From Phycomyces nitens (Eukaryota; Mucoromycota; Mucoromycetes; Mucorales; Phycomycetaceae), in contig JAHRBC010000004.1 of the NCBI GenBank assembly GCA_022702545.1, positions 4,060,001 to 4,124,000 of the forward strand: DNA of 64,000 bases, written 5' to 3'. Below are positions 1 through 10,799 of the stretch, piece by piece. Both the position numbers and the translations under genes were made by a program. The notes below the pieces were generated by a model. The model had not been told where the DNA came from. It made no database searches and worked only from the letters and a program-made list of their open reading frames with translations. Within the stretch, counting starts at the first letter, position 1. Every line of letters begins with the position of its first letter.

Positions 1-548
1 GAAAGAGGTAAGGGAGATATGATGCTGCGAATAATCATGTATATATTAATAAAAAATCATTTGGGCCAGGAAGCATTGAAAGCCATGAGTGCGTTGCATG
101 GCCGGATCGTCAAGGGAAGACCGCTAGTGGTGTCGTTTGCACACATGGTAAGTGCAGATTGTGAAATACTAGAGACCTGATGCAGTTGGTAGACAAACCA
201 AGAGGACAGCAGCAGTGGGCGTAGGGGACAGACGTCGACCAATAGCCTCCACAGACCAAATACATTCACAATCTTACGCACCCAAAAGATGGCCAATGCA
301 AGGTAATAAGAACCATATAATCATATAGAAAGAGATTCAACCAATGTCTAAAACTCTTGTTCTGTAGCACGGATGCCAAGATCAATGCAATTGAGCGAAA
401 ATTGGCTATGCTCCAGCAACAGAAATCAGAACCAACCGTGGGCAGGCTGGCCAGCTACCAACAGAAATCAATAAGGGCTGCACTGTCAACAGAGGCGACG
501 AGCAGGATAAACAAGGAGCCCACCAAACGTCGATATAAGCCCTATTGA
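1..548 (+). CDS. RBM18-like RNA-binding protein, 3' part
   Basis: This is the C-terminal part of a single-RRM protein; its 5' end lies outside the window. Exons modelled: 1-7 (fragment), 70-147, 193-302, 368-548, with introns of 62, 45 and 65 bp and phases that agree throughout. The second exon encodes the end of an RRM (EALKAMSALHGR then PLVVSFAHM, matching the last helix and RNP-like strand). The final exon opens with STDAKINAIERKLAML, which closely resembles the conserved SxxAKIxAIExKLxMM segment after the RRM of animal RBM18. The tail is basic (TKRRYKPY). RBM18 is a poorly characterised nuclear RNA-binding protein, so only general RNA binding can be claimed. The 45-bp intron is short, but its splice sites join the frame exactly. 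Alternative: another small RRM protein; the post-RRM motif makes RBM18 the best match. Confidence 0.72.
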
Positions 549-914
549 CCAAATTAACAAACATTTATAAAGATGATTCTTATCACGCCATGATGAACAA
601 GAATTATATAATTCATTATAATTTACATAATTCTGCATAAAAATATCCAAAGCCTAACCAATTATGCAAACAAAAATAAATCTTTATAATTGAATTCACT
701 ATATTGTGAATCTGGCGAAAGGATAAATAAAAAACACAGTGTCCCTGATAGATAAAAAGGCTTGAGATCATGCGATCCCAACAATCACAAAAAAACTGGC
801 TTTTTTGTCGGTCCCATTAAAAAATCCGCAGGTTATTAAATAGCCTTTTTCTTTTTAAAAAATAATATTTCATTTCATTTCATTTCATTTCATAAACCAT
901 TCTCTTTCTCCAAC
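549..914. other. Intergenic, promoter of the bHLH gene
   Basis: AT-rich spacer between two plus-strand genes. Just before the bHLH start there is a run of about five ATTTC pentamers near 867-891, a pyrimidine-rich leader typical of fungal promoters. No reading frame or RNA gene is supported. Confidence 0.6.
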
Positions 915-1853
915 ATGTCCGAAAACCTCAAGCTACGGAACCCGACCCAATATCACCTCTTGGCCACCCAGGACGGCCTCCATGACTCTCTACAGGCATC
1001 CGATTCCTTCTCAATGTCAGAGGACCAGATTGACTATGGAGACAGCTTCTCGCAGCAGTTTCTATCTCCAATGACAGAGCCATTCCATGAATTTGATGAC
1101 CTTGACCGTGCCAAGAACATGTACAGCGTCCAGATCCAGTCTGCAATGGATTACACCGAGCAATCGCCTTCAGAATACTCGCTGGCCTCGGCAGACTTTA
1201 TGTCCCAGCAATCCTACGTTGGCCCGATGGATATCCATTCAAAAAACCGAGAGATGTTTCAAGGCTCCTCAATGTTTCCAATGTCTGCACCGGCAAATCT
1301 TGGCTATCAGTTTGCCAATAAAACGACAATGAATCCCGTGCCCATAAACTTGTCTGTAACCAACCCAACCTCACGAGACACTCCCCAGAGTTATGAAGAC
1401 AGCTACAGTAATCAGCTAGTGTAAGTCTCCTGTTTGCCACACCGGCAGCAGCACCCATCCATTAATCACCCAAGAATAATAGTCTGCAGACAATGATGGA
1501 AAAGAGAAGGCGGCGAAGAGAATCTCACAATGCTGGTAAGTTGGGTCTGGCGAGTCAAGTCAAATCAAATCATTAACAAATCTATCTTGCTAGTCGAGCG
1601 AAGGAGGCGTGAGAATATCAATGATCGCATTCAAGAACTGGGGACTCTCTTGCCAGAATCAATGCTGGAAGAAATCAATAATAGTTCAATGAATGCCAAT
1701 AGTGGAATCAATGGGATAAATAACAAGCCAAATAAGGGTGCAATCCTACGCAAGTCCGTCGACCACATTCGCCTTCTTCAAGAAGAGGTTGGTACACATG
1801 TACGACGTATCAAGGAACTCGAAGCCATTTTGGCCCAGCAGACAAACAGCTAA
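915..1853 (+). CDS. bHLH transcription factor, MITF/TFE/USF type
   Basis: Predicted nuclear E-box-binding regulator of 272 aa. Exons 915-1420, 1483-1535 and 1594-1853; introns 62 and 58 bp, phases consistent. Residues 1-168 are low-complexity and rich in S, Q, M and N, as in an activation or interaction region. The basic region begins [19 protein letters not shown] and continues [15 protein letters not shown], carrying the H-x3-E-x3-R contacts expected for CACGTG recognition. Helix 2 ([20 protein letters not shown]) is followed by a short leucine-zipper-like stretch ([13 protein letters not shown]). The NINDRI..LGTLLP and NKG.IL..SVD.IR..Q segments are the hallmarks of MITF/TFEB/USF-like bHLH-Zip proteins. 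The helix1-helix2 loop is long and asparagine-rich ([16 protein letters not shown]). The gene ends only 94 bp from the convergent carnitine acetyltransferase stop. The target pathway is not shown by the sequence. Confidence 0.85.
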
Positions 1854-1947
1854 ATATAATAATAATTGAATTTTTATAAAAAGGAAAATAAACATGTATA
1901 AAATATATAATTACAAATAAATAAATAAAACAAAATGTCTTTTTTAT

Positions 1948-4089
1948 CTAAAGCTTGGCCACTGCGGGAGTCTCGGTCAGCAGAACATCTCGAAGTTCAT
2001 CCGCAGCATCCTCAAGACACTGCTTGAATTGGTGGGTGCCGTTGACGTACTTCTTGCCATGGACCTCAAGATCCTTTACACTGGCAACGTTGAACTGGAG
2101 GGAGTTGGCCTTGATCATGTAGGCTACACCAAAGCCATCGTTGACGACCTGGCCCCAGCCGTAGCCGTCGAAGAGTTCAGAAGACAACTGGGATGTAGAG
2201 AGGTACCAGTGGCTCGAATAAGCATTGGCAGGGTCAGTGAACAATGCGGGCTTGGTCTCATCGGCCTTGAGACTGTTCTTGAGACCAAACAAGTGACGGT
2301 CAACACCGTGGGCATTTACGGCATCAGCCATGTAGGAGCCCTGGCTCTTGAGGGCAGCACGGTAGGCAGCAATCTTTGCTTCGGCGGAGGCAGTAGGATC
2401 CTCCATGATCTTGCAGAACTTGACGGACTCGGTGCTAACAGATCGGCTGGTTTCGGTACGGCCACGCTGGAACTTGCGGGTCTGACCAGACTCATAGGTT
2501 GGGCGGTTGACGCCAAACATCTTGTAGTAGGCCAATTGGATGACCATTTGGGCAAAACCATCGGGAGAAGACTTGAACTTCTTGATCTGGTTCTTGCCAA
2601 AGGCATTGTAGGCCAACACAGTGAGCTCGTGCTTGGCAATCAGGGAATCAAAGTTTTTCTCGGCTGATTTGACGGCATCTTTAATCTGGCCATTGACCTT
2701 GAAGGTCAATTCGACGGGGGAGGGGAGGCTGGTGCGGGCACTGACGCCGTGGTTGATCTTGTTGCGAGAAAGACTTTATCATTTTGTTAGACTCCTTGTT
2801 GCGAACAGCCAAACAGCCAAACAGGTTCCAACTTACCCATCAGTGACATATTCGTTCAGGCGGCAGGTAGCAGTGCCATCCATGCAAGAGTGCTGCCAAA
2901 ATAATACTTTAGTACCACACTACACAATCAAGCCTCCTTTTGTTCCAAAATTACCTCTCCAGTGAAGCCGGCCTTGCCATTCTCAAACACAACAAACTGC
3001 AAGGGCTTGTCAAAGAAACGGTTGCGACCGTCACCATGCCAGCATGCACGCGAACCCTCGTCGCGGGTGACAGGGCTATAGTCATCCAGACAGACCACAA
3101 ATGAAGAAGACTCAATCTTGTCAAGGATCTCCTTGTTTACAGGGTCGGCAGCCAACAACTGGTCACGGTAGTCGGTCCAGGTATCACGGTTCTCGGCGGT
3201 AAGGACACCGAGAGCAAGGCCCTTTGATTCACCAGCGGCATCAATTACACGCTCGTACTGGCTCTGGAGTTCCTGGGTAGACAGCTGCTGGCCATTGTGG
3301 ACGGTGTCGACAAGGTAAAACTTGTTCTTGCGGATAACGACAACATGGGTGTTGGCAATAGGGTCAAACTGGGCCTCAAAATCAGAGGGCTTTTTGGGAA
3401 TACGGCAGTTGTTGAACATGTACTTGTAAGAGTCCATGCACATGGGCTCACCCTTTGCGTACTCGGGCTCGAGGGTTTTTCTGTACAAGATATTTATTTA
3501 GTGGCGTGAACATTATTATACTGGTTTTTTCTTTTAAAACTTACTCGACAACCATCTTCTTGAACTCTAGGGCAGCAGTGGTGATGGCAGCAGCACGGTT
3601 GGCAGGGGCCTTGCGAAGCTTATCATCCTTGTAGAGGAAAAAGTAGCTGACATAGATCACAACAGGATCGCGGTAACCCATGTATGCCTGGTCGAGCCAC
3701 CAGTCCTCCATCCAGTTCACAACCTTTGGGTCGTTGGCCTTTGCCAACAGACGTTCCTGCAACTTTTCTCCAATACCACCCGGGGCCTCAAACTCATTGA
3801 CGGCGGTCTGGGTCTTTTGGAAGTCTTCGTCGCTCAAGAGGGGTCTGACACTCTGGAGGTACTTTTGGAGAGTGTTGTGGAGAGCAGGGACTGGGAGCTT
3901 TGGGAGGTTCTTTTGGTAACGCAGCATGGGTCCAGCAGCAGTGGTATCAATAGGAGTCTTGGGGGCCAGGTTGGTAGCCATGCGACGAGGGGCCTATGGG
4001 ATTGTGAATAAATAAATAAAAAAAGGTTGGTGGGCTGCTAAAATACTTACAGCAGGAGAAAGAGAAACACGAGGAGTCATTCTGGTCAT
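1948..4089 (-). CDS. CAT2: Carnitine O-acetyltransferase
   Basis: Transfers acetyl groups between CoA and carnitine so that acetyl units can leave peroxisomes or enter mitochondria. Five exons on the minus strand: 4051-4089, 3545-3993, 2955-3480, 2837-2892, 1948-2773; introns 57-64 bp; 631 aa, normal for the family. The choline/carnitine acyltransferase fold is evident: active-site His in HSCMDGTATCRLNEY, the substrate segment YLSTSQLSSELFDGYGWGQV, and VNDGFGVAYMI near the end. The first exon gives MTRMTPRVSLSPA then APRRMATNL, an Arg/Ser/Ala-rich presequence typical of mitochondrial import; a second Met in exon 2 would make a form lacking it. The last three residues are AKL, a peroxisomal PTS1 variant. 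Yeast Cat2 is dual-targeted in the same way, so the pattern is probably functional. The next gene is the carnitine carrier, on the same strand. Confidence 0.93.
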
Positions 4090-5288
4090 TGTCTTGAGTG
4101 CCCGAATAGACATACTTTGAGGTAAAGAGAAGAATAAGAGAGAAAGAGAGGTACTCTAAACAGGTATATATATATATATATAAAAATGAATATTTAAATA
4201 TATTTAAATATATATATATATTCAGTCTGTAATTCCGATTGGAAGGAATATGGAACAAGTGAAATAAATATAAAATTGGTGAAAATCGGTGTCAGCATAT
4301 ATGCCCACTCGTTCAACCAAAAGCATTTTCAGTTGATCTTAAGTAAGCGGATTTAAGACAGGGAATCAAACTCCGGCAGATCTTTCATCCATCTTTGCAC
4401 CTATCTTTACTGTTTTTAGCCCAAATGTCTTGGCAGTATAGTACTGTCTAATCGCCGATCGAACCAAAATACACAGATTATCGGGGAACCCCACACCAAC
4501 AAAAAAATCAATGACGATTAGGCTTCTAAATTAGACGCAGCTCTTGTAAGAGATTGCCAGATCGTTTGGACCAAATATAATGTGGCCTATAGCAATTAAA
4601 AAAAATCCCCCAAGCTGCAGGGCAGAATCTGAAACATTTACAATGTCCATAACAAGCTCTTGTTTTTTGTTTTGTTTTTTGTTTTAGAGAGATCTTTGGT
4701 GATAATCTTTACATACTGAACAAAACATAAATGGCTTCTTTATATATATATATATATTAGTACCACCCATATAATTGAGGGGGAGGAGGAGGAAGGAGGG
4801 GGGGGGACATTTGCTAATTATACACATGGAATTTCGCCAGAAAAATAAATAAAAAAATTAAAGCCATCAGTTCCAACACTATATTATCATTATCATCATT
4901 TTGATCTTTTTATCTTGAAATTAACCATTTGTAGAGTACAATTTATTATTACTGGTCTTCCTTAAAAATTCAGATCCCCACATTCTATCCTGACAAAATG
5001 TTACACAAGAAAGATGGAGCGGAAAATATTTATTTTATATATCTTGCTGCTGAGGTAATAGGGTAAAAGATGTAAAGTATAATTGCCAAACATATATTTT
5101 GCTTACACGATTGATTATTCCCACACCCCACACACACAAACTGTACAGGAACCGAGTTTATGTAATATGTATAGAGGTTGTTTTATTTATATAATTAAAT
5201 AAATATAAATAAATGTTGTATAGTGGTTTTTAGCAATGGGAATATGTAGGGTGTGATGTATGGGATTGTATATATTCTTTAAATCTCT
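4090..5288. other. Intergenic, promoter of the carnitine acetyltransferase gene
   Basis: About 1.2 kb with no supported gene. It contains (TA)n tracts near 4165-4215 and 4740-4757, a G-rich patch near 4778-4807, and otherwise AT-rich sequence. It should hold the promoter of the upstream-facing transferase gene and the 3' end of the carrier gene. Confidence 0.6.
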
Positions 5289-6413
5289 TTAGAACAAGAG
5301 GTTCATTGCCTTCATAGAGTATTCAACACCCAAGAAGGTGGCAGCATTGGCAGGGAAGGCTCTGAGCATTGCAGGTCCCAAACCCTTGAAGAGGGCGCGA
5401 GGACCATCGGCCTTGAGGGTCTTTTGGAGACAATCAAGGACACCACTGTAAGTTCCGGCAGGTGCAGACTGAAGACGGGACTTGAGGACATCAGGGGGAA
5501 TAGCAATGGTCCACATGGCAACACCAGCCATACCTAAGTTCAAAGAGTGTTGTTAGCCCAGTCCAAGCCCATTAGAAGAAATCCCCCCCCCCTTCCCAAC
5601 ACTTACCACCAGCAAACAAAACTGCTCCAGGGTTCAGGTCCTCAGGGCGAGTACCGGCAGGAGTCAATGCTTTCTTGACGAGTTCATAGGCAACAAAGTA
5701 GGCGGCTGAACCAGGAGCATCACGCAACAGAGTGGCACCAGTACCACGGAAGATTGATCTCACACCTCCCTCCTTATACAACTGACGAACAACATCCAAA
5801 GGACCCTTGTACTTTTGCTCACCGCCCTGGCCCTGAATCTGCATCAAGACCTTTACTCTCTCGGAAGGAGCCATGAACAGAGTGGTAGGGACAGCCGAGA
5901 AGGCACCGGCAGCAGTAATCTCGGCCAAAGTGAGCTGCTTGCTCTCCTTATCCGACTTTAAGCTGAACATGATCTTTTTACCGAGATCATAAGACTATAG
6001 AGAGATTGTTAGCCATTGCTCCACAGACACTGCTCTTTAGCCACTGCTCGTTAAACTCTCGGTAGACTTACAAAGAAACTGACGGCAAAAATGGGAGTGA
6101 CACTGGCCAATGGAGTAGCCATACCACGGTAAAGACCGAGAATACCATCCTTGGCAACAATCTTCTTGAAACAATCGGCAGTGTTCTTGTAGACACCCTC
6201 AGAAGTCTGGAGACGGACCTTGACGAGATCAAAAGGTTGGCTATAGAGCAATGTTAGTACGATACAATATATCCATTTCTCTAACTAGACTCACCCAACC
6301 ATAACAGAGGCCATGCCACCAAAGCCTCCAGACATGAATGACTTTACGGAAGAAACAGTAGAGGTCTTGGTCTCCTTGAGAACAGGAGCAGGGAGTTGCT
6401 GTACTTCGGCCAT
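5289..6413 (-). CDS. CRC1: Mitochondrial carnitine/acylcarnitine carrier
   Basis: Inner-membrane SLC25 exchanger that swaps acyl- or acetylcarnitine for free carnitine. Exons 6295-6413, 6072-6240, 5607-5994, 5289-5533; 306 aa, the family's usual length. The three tandem carrier repeats each show the Px[DE]xx[KR]x[RK] signature: [20 protein letters not shown] and [10 protein letters not shown]. The last of these, with the nearby [16 protein letters not shown], is specific for the carnitine/acylcarnitine branch (CACT, yeast Crc1, Aspergillus AcuH) rather than ornithine or other carriers. The start [16 protein letters not shown] is followed by [12 protein letters not shown], entering the first membrane helix. 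The last intron carries a run of G on the coding strand just after the donor. The gene lies head-to-tail behind the acetyltransferase on the same strand, so both steps of the shuttle are linked, though the 1.2-kb gap argues against one transcript. Confidence 0.93.
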
Positions 6414-7168
6414 TTAGGGATAGAGTTTGGAAAGGGGGATTAGGGAAGAAAGAGCTCTGGATATTTGTTTGTGTATGTTTTTTTTTTAAGTGATTGTTAA
6501 TAAAACGCGGGGAACTGAGATCTAAAAAGAGGCTTTGTAAGGCTAATCTTATTCACATGCCGGTTACATTTCAACTGTCATCCTAAACAGAGATTATTAT
6601 CTGTTCAGCATAGACCAGCCAATCACATGGTCCCACACAGAAGACAAGTATTAATATTATTATTATTATTATTATTATTGTTATTATGATGATGATGTGT
6701 ATTTAAATATTTTTAATTTTATAATGTATTTGTAAAACGCAATATTTCTTTTGAATAGTATGTAAAGACAGTCAAAGAGGAGAAATGTCAAGGTAAAAGC
6801 CATTATACAACACGCACTTTTAAACACACACACCCCCGCACACACACACGTACACACACACGTACACGTACACACACATACACACACACATGCTGACAAA
6901 CAAATAGGCACACACAGACACATAGACACAAATAAAAAGATAGAGAGAGAGAGAGAAAAAGATTAGTCAGAATGCTGGTTCAACAAGCAAAGCAAGCAAA
7001 AAGTTAAGATAAGAGACAGAGGGGAGGGAGAGGGAGAGGGAATGAATGAATGAGTGAGTAAACAAGTGATGGTGTATGTGTATAAGACGAGGAGGTAGGA
7101 AGGGGGTGTGGTTTGTCTGGGATGTGAAGTTAAAAAGAGAAAAAGATATATAAAAAAAAATGTCCTTC
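6414..7168. repeat. Intergenic with several microsatellites
   Basis: Spacer between the carrier start and the PAC1 stop. It contains (TTA)n near 6653-6680, an extended CA-type tract with CACGTA interruptions near 6820-6925, and GA tracts near 6940-6960 and 7018-7040. The apparent ORFs here (Cys/Val- or Ser/His-rich) are translations of these repeats, not genes. Confidence 0.75.
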
Positions 7169-8965
7169 TTATCGACATTGCCAGATCTTGATGGTCTGGT
7201 CCACACTTCCGGTAGCAACCACTGGACTGATGTGACAATACCTATATAATCACAATCGAGAATTACAATCGAGAATTCCTGTGTAATTGTGATGATTTGA
7301 GATACTTACGATATACATGTCACAAAATGAGCGTGTGCCTCGAGTGTCTTCATGCACCGACCTGTCTTGAGGTCCCAGATCTTGAGTGTCTTGTCATCAG
7401 ATGCACTCAACAGGTATTTGCCACTCGGGTGGAAAACCAAACCACGCACCCAGTTGTCATGTCCCACCTGTCAAATGATATCAGTATTTAATAACAAAAA
7501 TAAATATAAACTAAACTAAAAGGCTTACCAGTGTGTGGAGCAACTGGCCACTGCTATCCCACAGTTTGATTGTCTTGTCTCTTGAGCCAGTCACAACATA
7601 ATGGCCAGGAATTGCCTGGTCTCTTGACTTGGACTAGAAAGATACATACATACATACATATATATATATATAATTAAATATTAAATATTAAAAAATATTA
7701 AATATTAATAATATTAATAATAATATACCTCGTCACCAATCAATTCCTGAATAAATGGATAGGTATTTGTGGGCGCAAATATGGCACACTCTACTACGTG
7801 CTCATGGCCACGGAAATCCATCTTTGTCTCTCCAGACTGAACATCCCATACGCGAGCAGTCTTTGAGAGGGGGGGGGGGGGGTTATCAGCAAAACATGTA
7901 AACCAAACATCAATCGCCTTACCTGATCGTTGGAGGCAGTTACAAGAAGTCGACCGTCTTCACTGGGAGCAACAGAACGAACCCATTCAAAATGACCAAC
8001 CAAGGTCTTGACACAATAGCTGAAAATAAAATAAAAAGGCACAAATGTAAATCTTTGGTTTCTAATATCTTGTTGTAATATTTATATTTACCCAGAAATA
8101 AAGTCCCAAATCTTGATTGTCTTGTCGCGTGAGGCAGACACGATCTTGTCTCCAAGAGGTAAAAAGTCAACAGAGGACACACTGTGGTCGTGTCCATAAA
8201 GTGTCTTTATACACTTGTAGTCGTTGTTGACATCCCAGACCTTGATCGAGAGATCCGCCGAACAGGATACTAGGACATGAAATTAATACCACCACCATGG
8301 GGTCATCTACCATCAAACTCACCAAGGTAATTTCCCTTTGGATCAAAGGCAAGGTCCTGGACCGCCTTGGTATGTCCTTTGAGGGTACGTTCAAAATCTC
8401 CAGATTCATAATCCCAGATCTTGATAGTCGTATCTTCAGAGGCCGAAGCCAGGATTTGATAGACCGGATGAAAAATAAGACGGGTGATGGGGTTCCGGTG
8501 ACCTGTCAGGCTGTGTTTCTCTGGTGGTCGAGGAATCCAATCTACAGAGCTTGTTGCTTTTCTAACGGGTGCATTGTTGAGCTCTTCTTGCATTTGTGTC
8601 GTCTTTGTCTCGAGTTCCATAATCTACGCACAAGAGGTTAATATCATTTTTTTTTAAATATATAGAAGCTTGCCTTTTTCTGAAGACGAATAACAGATGT
8701 CCACTTCTTTTCCAATAGACCGGCATACTTTTGCTTTGGATCGGGAGTAAAGTCCTGGTTCTGAGACTCATTTTTGAGGGCAGAGAATGAGTCTGTAAAA
8801 CCACTTGCATTCAGATAGTCGAGAATGGCCTTGTGTCTATTTAGATGGAGTAATGAGGTTGATGTTGACACTAGACTCCATCTATTTCATCTACAGAGAT
8901 GATGTGACTCCTTGACACTAAACTTACAGCTCATCTCTTTGACGTTCAGACAGAATGCTTGTCAT
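7169..8965 (-). CDS. PAC1: LIS1/PAC1 dynein regulator
   Basis: WD40 protein that binds cytoplasmic dynein and is needed for nuclear migration. Nine exons: 8928-8965, 8674-8836, 8323-8623, 8092-8269, 7923-8019, 7729-7860, 7529-7633, 7310-7467, 7169-7241; 414 aa, like other LIS1 proteins (about 410). The N-terminal LisH dimerisation motif reads [17 protein letters not shown], then a coiled coil ([17 protein letters not shown]). Seven WD repeats follow, with typical units such as [33 protein letters not shown] and a final [13 protein letters not shown] at the C-terminus, exactly as in LIS1. Intron 2 has a GC donor (GCAAGC, at 8673) and joins RLQKK to IMELE in phase. Intron 5 has a polypyrimidine tract that includes a long C run. 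The upstream ATG is the only one that yields the LisH start. Confidence 0.95.
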
Positions 8966-9207
8966 TGAATGCGAAATGAAGAAAAGGGAATATTACTAAA
9001 GCAGGAAAGAAAAAGAAGAGGAAGAAGAGGTTTTAAAAATAAATAAAAATAATTATAATAAAATAAAATAAAAAAAAAGAAAAAAAAAAAGACGATCCAA
9101 AGAAAATACAAGCCAGAAAATAATAACAAATAGTTCAAGAGTTTATATAAAATGTAAAAAGAAAGAGAGAGAGAGAGAGAGAAAGAAAGGTATTGATAAT
9201 ACCAAAA

Positions 9208-9245
<38 letters not shown>

Positions 9246-9321
9246 ATGAATATATATATATTTGTGTGTGTGTGTGTGTACATATTTATATACACGAAAA
9301 TTCTATTTTATTTATTTTTAC

Positions 9322-9352
<31 letters not shown>

Positions 9353-9500
9353 TATTCATTTATTTATATAATGCCAATATTCTAAAATATTATATCCAAC
9401 TACTTTTTTATCAAATTTAATTTATTTCTACGTCTGATATCAATCTAATGGCAATAAACAGAATTGAATTAATGCAAGCAGTAAATACCTGTCTTGCACT

Positions 9501-9534
<34 letters not shown>

Positions 9535-10799
9535 TATTCTTTTTTATTCGCATTAGGGCAACTTTGTATATCAACCAGGCCAATTATTTTCTTTTATTAT
9601 TTTCTTGTAGCACCATATTTTCCATCCTCTTCTACAAGAATACATGAGTGTATATATAGCCACTACGCCAAAATGTATTTGTGTATTGGAAATTCAATTT
9701 CAAAAAGATTTATTTTGCAGATGAAACGCGTATTTGAATACTCTTATTTCTTCCTCTTCTTCCTCTTTACCCCTTGTTTTCCCAGCCAACTCGATTTTGC
9801 TCCAAAGATATTGTAGTCTATATACGCACACACGCACACACACGCACACGCACGCGTACGTACATGCAGCACCTCTCTTGGACACTTTGGGACCAATTTG
9901 TTCTAGTCTGGCAAATAGCCACCAGAGAGATAGCCACAAAGTAGTGCATAGTACTTCCAAGGATCAACCAAAGATGCTTTTTTATTAAGTTGTTGGTTTT
10001 TACGCAATCCAGATTCCATTCTGAATGTCCAAGTTTACTTTTTTTTTCATACTAGATATACACAGTTAAATATTGCGATATTCCTAGCCAATGGAATCGT
10101 TGACTGAAAAACTAAAACGTCAAGACGAAATTGTTTCAATTGTCCTGAATATATTTATACACACTTTCAGGGCTTTCTTTTTTTTTTTTTTTCTTGGACT
10201 GCAACCCCCCCTTTTTTTATTATAATTATAATTATTATTATAATTATTATTATTATTATTAGTATTAGTGTTAGTATTAATAGAGTGGGCCAAACAGACG
10301 TACGCTTTTTATCTATTTGCACCACCAATCCTCCAAGACTTTTTATTGGCCAATGGGCTCTATTTCTGCTTTGTGCATTACACAATATTTCCCAGAATAA
10401 ACAACTTGAGTGTTCGGAGATCAAATTAGCTGTAATAATTGTTCCTGAAAACAACAATATTGATCTTCTTTTTTTTTTAACTAGACACAACTTATTTATA
10501 TTAAAACTTTCTACAGACCCATCTTTACCTCTTTTAAAGACTATATAGACAAGAGTCTCTCCAATACTTATAATACGTGTTTGCATTTGGACAGCTAGAA
10601 TAACGAGCAAAATCAAAAGCACATGACTTTTTTTTAAATCTCCGAATTATAAAATCCAAAAAAATATATACTTGACCTCTCTGTTTTGCCTTTTTTGCGT
10701 GTCTGGCAAATTATACAAGCAAGTCACAAATTTATAATTTTTTTTTAATCTTTTTTTTTGTTCTGGCCACCAAAGAGATCCCTTGTCAATTAACAGATC
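8966..10799. repeat. Divergent intergenic region with dense simple repeats
   Basis: 1.8 kb between the starts of PAC1 (-) and DBP3 (+), so it should contain both promoters. Simple repeats: GA near 9162-9182, TA and TG near 9200-9280, TTA near 9325-9350, AAT near 9503-9530, CA near 9825-9860, and ATT near 10215-10262. ORFs here are repeat-derived or poly-Ile/Lys artefacts. No other gene is supported. Confidence 0.7.

Noticed and set aside
2029..2667. 212-codon plus-strand ORF opposite carnitine acetyltransferase
   Set aside because: Antisense shadow of a biased coding exon; the opposite strand encodes a full conserved enzyme.
6684..6929. Cys/Val-rich minus-strand ORF
   Set aside because: It is the translation of a CA-type microsatellite.
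9700..10622. ORFs in the PAC1/DBP3 intergenic region (poly-Ile, poly-Ser, His/Thr repeats)
   Set aside because: They arise from ATT, TCT and CA repeats and have no conserved content.
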